47,488 nt of DNA from SAR116 cluster bacterium AG-325-F22. GTDB lineage: Bacteria > Pseudomonadota > Alphaproteobacteria > Puniceispirillales > Marisalimonadaceae. The translations under genes and the position numbers were made by a program. The notes beneath the pieces were generated by a model. It was not told the DNA's origin. It did not search any database and saw only the letters and a program-made list of their open reading frames with translations. Below are positions 44,991 through 47,488 of this stretch, one piece after another (position 1 is the stretch's first letter; each line of letters begins with the position of its first letter). The stretch is from NCBI GenBank assembly GCA_003282885.1, contig QBYJ01000009.1:1-47488 (forward strand), written 5' to 3'.

Positions 44991-45761
44991 ATGAAAAATA
45001 AATTATATAATAAAACAATTATTGAAGTTAAAAACCTTACTAAAAGTTTTAATGATAATATAGTTTTAAATAATATTAATTTTGAACTATTTGAAGGTGA
45101 ATCTTTAGCCATAATTGGCGAATCAGGATCTGGTAAATCTGTCCTTCTTAAAAACATTATTGGTTTATTAACACCTGACAAAGGTTCTATTAAAATAAAC
45201 GGTTTAGAAATGGTTAACTTAAAACGGTCTGTAAAAGAGAAAGTTTTGCTTGATTTAGGAATTACATTTCAACATGGTGCATTATTTGATTCTTTACAAA
45301 ATTGGGAAAATATTGTTTTCAAAATCAGAAATAATGAGAAACTTTCAAATAAAGATGCAAAAAAATTAGCATTATCAATAATAAAACGTTTAGGCTTAAA
45401 TTCTGAAATTTTAACTCTTTATCCCTCAGAAATTTCTGGAGGAATGCAGAAAAGAGTTGCAATAGCTAGGGCTATATGTGGAGACCCAAAAATATTATTA
45501 TTTGATGAACCTACATCTGGTCTAGATCCAGTAACAGGTAGCTTAATTGACAAATTAATTAAAACCGCCGTTAAGACAGTTGGTGGTAGTGCAATTACAA
45601 TTACTCACGATATGGCATCAGTGTGTCGAATTGCTGATAAAGTAATTTTAATTGATAGGCAAACTATTTCATGGTTAGGGACACCTAACGAAATGCTGAA
45701 ATCCAACAATCCAAAAATAAAAGACTTTATTAAATCAACTAATCCTAAGCTATTTGTTTAA
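44991..45761 (+). CDS. mlaF: MlaF-family ABC transporter ATP-binding protein
   Basis: ATPase partner of MlaE, 256 residues. Walker A GESGSGKSVLLKN, the Q-loop FQHGALFDSLQNWEN, the signature EISGGMQKRVAIARA and Walker B LLFDEPTSGLDPV are all present, then the H-loop TITHDMASVCRIADKV. FQHGALFDSL is characteristic of MlaF rather than generic importers. Its stop overlaps the radA start by one base. Confidence 0.96.
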   Translation: MKNKLYNKTIIEVKNLTKSFNDNIVLNNINFELFEGESLAIIGESGSGKSVLLKNIIGLLTPDKGSIKINGLEMVNLKRSVKEKVLLDLGITFQHGALFDSLQNWENIVFKIRNNEKLSNKDAKKLALSIIKRLGLNSEILTLYPSEISGGMQKRVAIARAICGDPKILLFDEPTSGLDPVTGSLIDKLIKTAVKTVGGSAITITHDMASVCRIADKVILIDRQTISWLGTPNEMLKSNNPKIKDFIKSTNPKLFV

Positions 45762-47137
45762 TGGCAAAATCTAACAAAAAATATATTTGTCAATCTTGTG
45801 GTTCTGTTTATCCAAAATGGATTGGTAGGTGTGAACAATGTAATAAATGGAACACTTTACTAGAAGAAAAAAACATAAAACCAGCTGGTATTTTATCTAA
45901 ATCAAATGGACAAATAATTAGTTTTGAATATTTAAAAAATAAAACCTACAATCATTCCAAAATTACATCTAATTTTAGTGAGGTAGATAGAGTTATTGGG
46001 GGTGGGTTTGTACCTGGGTCAGTTACTTTGATTGGTGGTGACCCTGGTATTGGTAAATCAACATTGTTATTACAACTAGTTGGTAATTTATCAAGACTTA
46101 AAGAAGATTGTATATACATTTCTGGTGAAGAAAGTATGTCTCAAATTAAAATGCGAGCAGATAGGCTAGGTATAAAAGACAATGAGATTAGATTTGCTTC
46201 TGTTACAAACGCCTCAGATATAGCAGCAACTATAGGTTCCATTGGAAAAAGACATATACTAGTAATTGACTCTATTCAAACTATGTATTTACCTCAGTTA
46301 GACAGTTCACCCGGGACTGTATCCCAGGTAAGAGCAAGTACACATGAATTAATCATCTCTGCAAAAAAAACAAACTCTATTCTAATTTTAATTGGACATG
46401 TAACTAAAGATGGTTCAATTGCAGGACCTCGTGTTTTAGAACATATGGTCGATACTGTTCTATATTTTGATGGAGATAACAATTTCCAATATAGAATTTT
46501 AAGAAGTATTAAAAATAGATTTGGCCCTACAAACGAAATAGGTGTCTTTGAAATGTTAAGAGACGGACTGAACGAAATAAAAAACCCTTCAGCTTTATTT
46601 TTATCAGATAGAAAAAAAAATATATCTGGAAGTGCAATTTTTGCAGGTTTGGAAGGAACTAGACCAATTCTAGTAGAAGTGCAAGCTTTAGTTACTCCTT
46701 CAACATTAGCATCTCCTAGAAGAACTATTGTAGGCTGGGATATATCTAGGCTCTCAATGTTATGCGCAGTTCTAGAAGCAAGATGTAAAATCCATCTGTC
46801 GAACATGGATATTTTTTTGAATATTGCTGGTGGTATCAGAATATTTGAACCAGCAGTAGATTTAGCTGTGGCTGCAGCAATCATTTCTTCTGTAAAAAAT
46901 GTTCCTTTATCTTTTTCTGGTATTTTTTTTGGAGAAGTTGGTCTTTCAGGTGAAATTAGAAAAGTAACTCAACCAGAGGTTAGAATTAAAGAAGCATACA
47001 AACTAGGTTTTAATCAAATCTACTTGCCCAATAAACCAAAGATTATAATAGAAAAAAAAATGAACTATAACACTATTAGCCTCTTAACTGATTTAGTAAA
47101 TTTAATTAATAAAGATAATGTGAATGATTTGAACTAA
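45761..47137 (+). CDS. radA: DNA repair protein RadA (Sms)
   Basis: RadA is a DnaB-like branch-migration helicase in recombination. In 458 residues, the N-terminal zinc finger is CQSCGSVYPKWIGRCEQC. Walker A is GGDPGIGKSTLLLQ, the RadA-specific KNRFGPTNEIGVFEM is present, and a Lon-protease-like C-terminal domain follows (DIFLNIAGGIRIFEPAVDLAVAAAI, FFGEVGLSGEIRKV). It overlaps mlaF by one base and cvpA by one base. Confidence 0.98.
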   Translation: MAKSNKKYICQSCGSVYPKWIGRCEQCNKWNTLLEEKNIKPAGILSKSNGQIISFEYLKNKTYNHSKITSNFSEVDRVIGGGFVPGSVTLIGGDPGIGKSTLLLQLVGNLSRLKEDCIYISGEESMSQIKMRADRLGIKDNEIRFASVTNASDIAATIGSIGKRHILVIDSIQTMYLPQLDSSPGTVSQVRASTHELIISAKKTNSILILIGHVTKDGSIAGPRVLEHMVDTVLYFDGDNNFQYRILRSIKNRFGPTNEIGVFEMLRDGLNEIKNPSALFLSDRKKNISGSAIFAGLEGTRPILVEVQALVTPSTLASPRRTIVGWDISRLSMLCAVLEARCKIHLSNMDIFLNIAGGIRIFEPAVDLAVAAAIISSVKNVPLSFSGIFFGEVGLSGEIRKVTQPEVRIKEAYKLGFNQIYLPNKPKIIIEKKMNYNTISLLTDLVNLINKDNVNDLN

Positions 47138-47488
47138 TGGAAATATTTAATAACATTTATTTCAATATAATTGATATATTAATTTTAATAATTATCCTTA
47201 CTTCTTGTATAGTAGCGACTTTTAGAGGCTTTATTAAAGAAACTTTTAGCATTATTTCTTGGATTTTTTCGTTATTTGTAGCTTTTAATTTATTTGAAAA
47301 ATTTAAATTAGAGTTAATAGATTACATATCTCAAAAAATTGTAGTTGATGTCATTGCGTTTAGTTTTCCTTTTTTAACAACTTTATTTGTATCACACCTA
47401 ATTTCAAAATGGCTGTCGCCAAAATTCAATTTTTCTGAGATTTTGTTTTTAGATAAAGTTTTTGGCTTTTTGTTTGGAACTTTAAGGG
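47137..47488 (+). CDS. cvpA: CvpA family protein, 3' end outside window
   Basis: The first 117 residues of a small multi-pass membrane protein, MEIFNNIYFNIIDILILIII followed by LTSCIVATFRGFIKETFSIISWIFSLFVAFNLF. The pattern of an Asp in the first helix, then RGFxKE and SIISWI, is the CvpA hallmark. It starts on the radA stop (TAATG), and radA-cvpA (often then purF) is conserved in this class. Function is poorly known: needed for colicin V production in E. coli and linked to envelope stress. Confidence 0.9.
   Translation, partial: MEIFNNIYFNIIDILILIIILTSCIVATFRGFIKETFSIISWIFSLFVAFNLFEKFKLELIDYISQKIVVDVIAFSFPFLTTLFVSHLISKWLSPKFNFSEILFLDKVFGFLFGTLR

Noticed and set aside
46294-46884. 196-codon open frame opposite radA
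   Set aside because: It lies wholly inside radA, whose motifs are clear; its translation shows no family features. Treated as a shadow.

Overview
The window is about 47.5 kb of strongly A+T-rich, densely packed bacterial chromosome. The gene order is alphaproteobacterial: gatCAB diverging from ruvX-pyrB-pyrC'-plsY-topA-rnr-rpmG, then eipB, rnd, hdaA-perM-DUF2066 diverging from purM, pepA diverging from lptF-lptG-surA-pdxA-rsmA, fabD-fabG-acpP-fabF-mltG-gmk, and rpsF-rpsR-rplI-dnaB-alr-mlaE-mlaF-radA-cvpA. Family-level markers agree: HdaA, EipB, an aa3-oxidase subunit IV peptide, C-minus L33 and a dihydroorotase-like PyrC'. Low GC, 1-50 nt gaps, many 1-4 nt overlaps and several missing 'expected' genes suggest a streamlined, probably free-living marine lineage (HIMB59/AEGEAN-169- or SAR11-like in style). 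The exact clade cannot be fixed by eye. The code is standard: TGA is a genuine stop, for example at the gatA/gatB and pyrC'/plsY overlaps.

Region 1 (1-9.4 kb) is accessory metabolism. It holds a cupin dioxygenase-like gene, a tripartite tricarboxylate transporter (tctC-tctB-tctA), a gamma-glutamyltranspeptidase-like Ntn hydrolase, an aspartate-dehydrogenase-like enzyme, a ketopantoate-reductase-like enzyme, an aldo/keto reductase and an EamA exporter. This region carries three lesions: a TGA in the cupin where Trp is expected, a frameshift in the tctC signal peptide at a 7-base homopolymer, and a frameshift in the transpeptidase at a 9-A homopolymer. I see no equivalent damage in the following 38 kb. 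Either the locus is decaying or this end of the assembly has homopolymer errors.

Region 2 (9.4-21 kb) holds tRNA-dependent amidation (gatCAB), pyrimidine synthesis (pyrB with a non-catalytic-looking PyrC partner), phospholipid acylation (plsY), topoisomerase I, RNase R without its N-terminal helix-turn-helix, and L33. Region 3 (21-28 kb) holds envelope and replication-control genes (eipB, rnd, hdaA, perM, DUF2066), purM, a 42-residue cytochrome oxidase subunit IV gene and ndk. Region 4 (28-40 kb) holds pepA, the LPS transport permeases lptF/lptG, surA, pdxA and rsmA on the plus strand, converging with the fatty-acid cluster fabD-fabG-acpP-fabF-mltG-gmk on the minus strand. Region 5 (40-47.5 kb) is the ribosomal/replication operon rpsF-rpsR-rplI-dnaB, followed by alr, mlaE, mlaF, radA and the start of cvpA. 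It is preceded by a structured leader that looks like an S6:S18 autoregulatory element masking the rpsF ribosome-binding site.

No gene-free stretch exceeds 300 bases; the longest is the fabD/rpsF divergent region (39970-40150). I see no tRNA, rRNA, CRISPR, insertion sequence or prophage. I did not find a convincing new multi-gene system. The points most worth checking are the lesions in region 1, the rpsF leader, the dyad at the ndk promoter, and the genes absent from otherwise conserved neighbourhoods (lptD, dprA, purN, holC).
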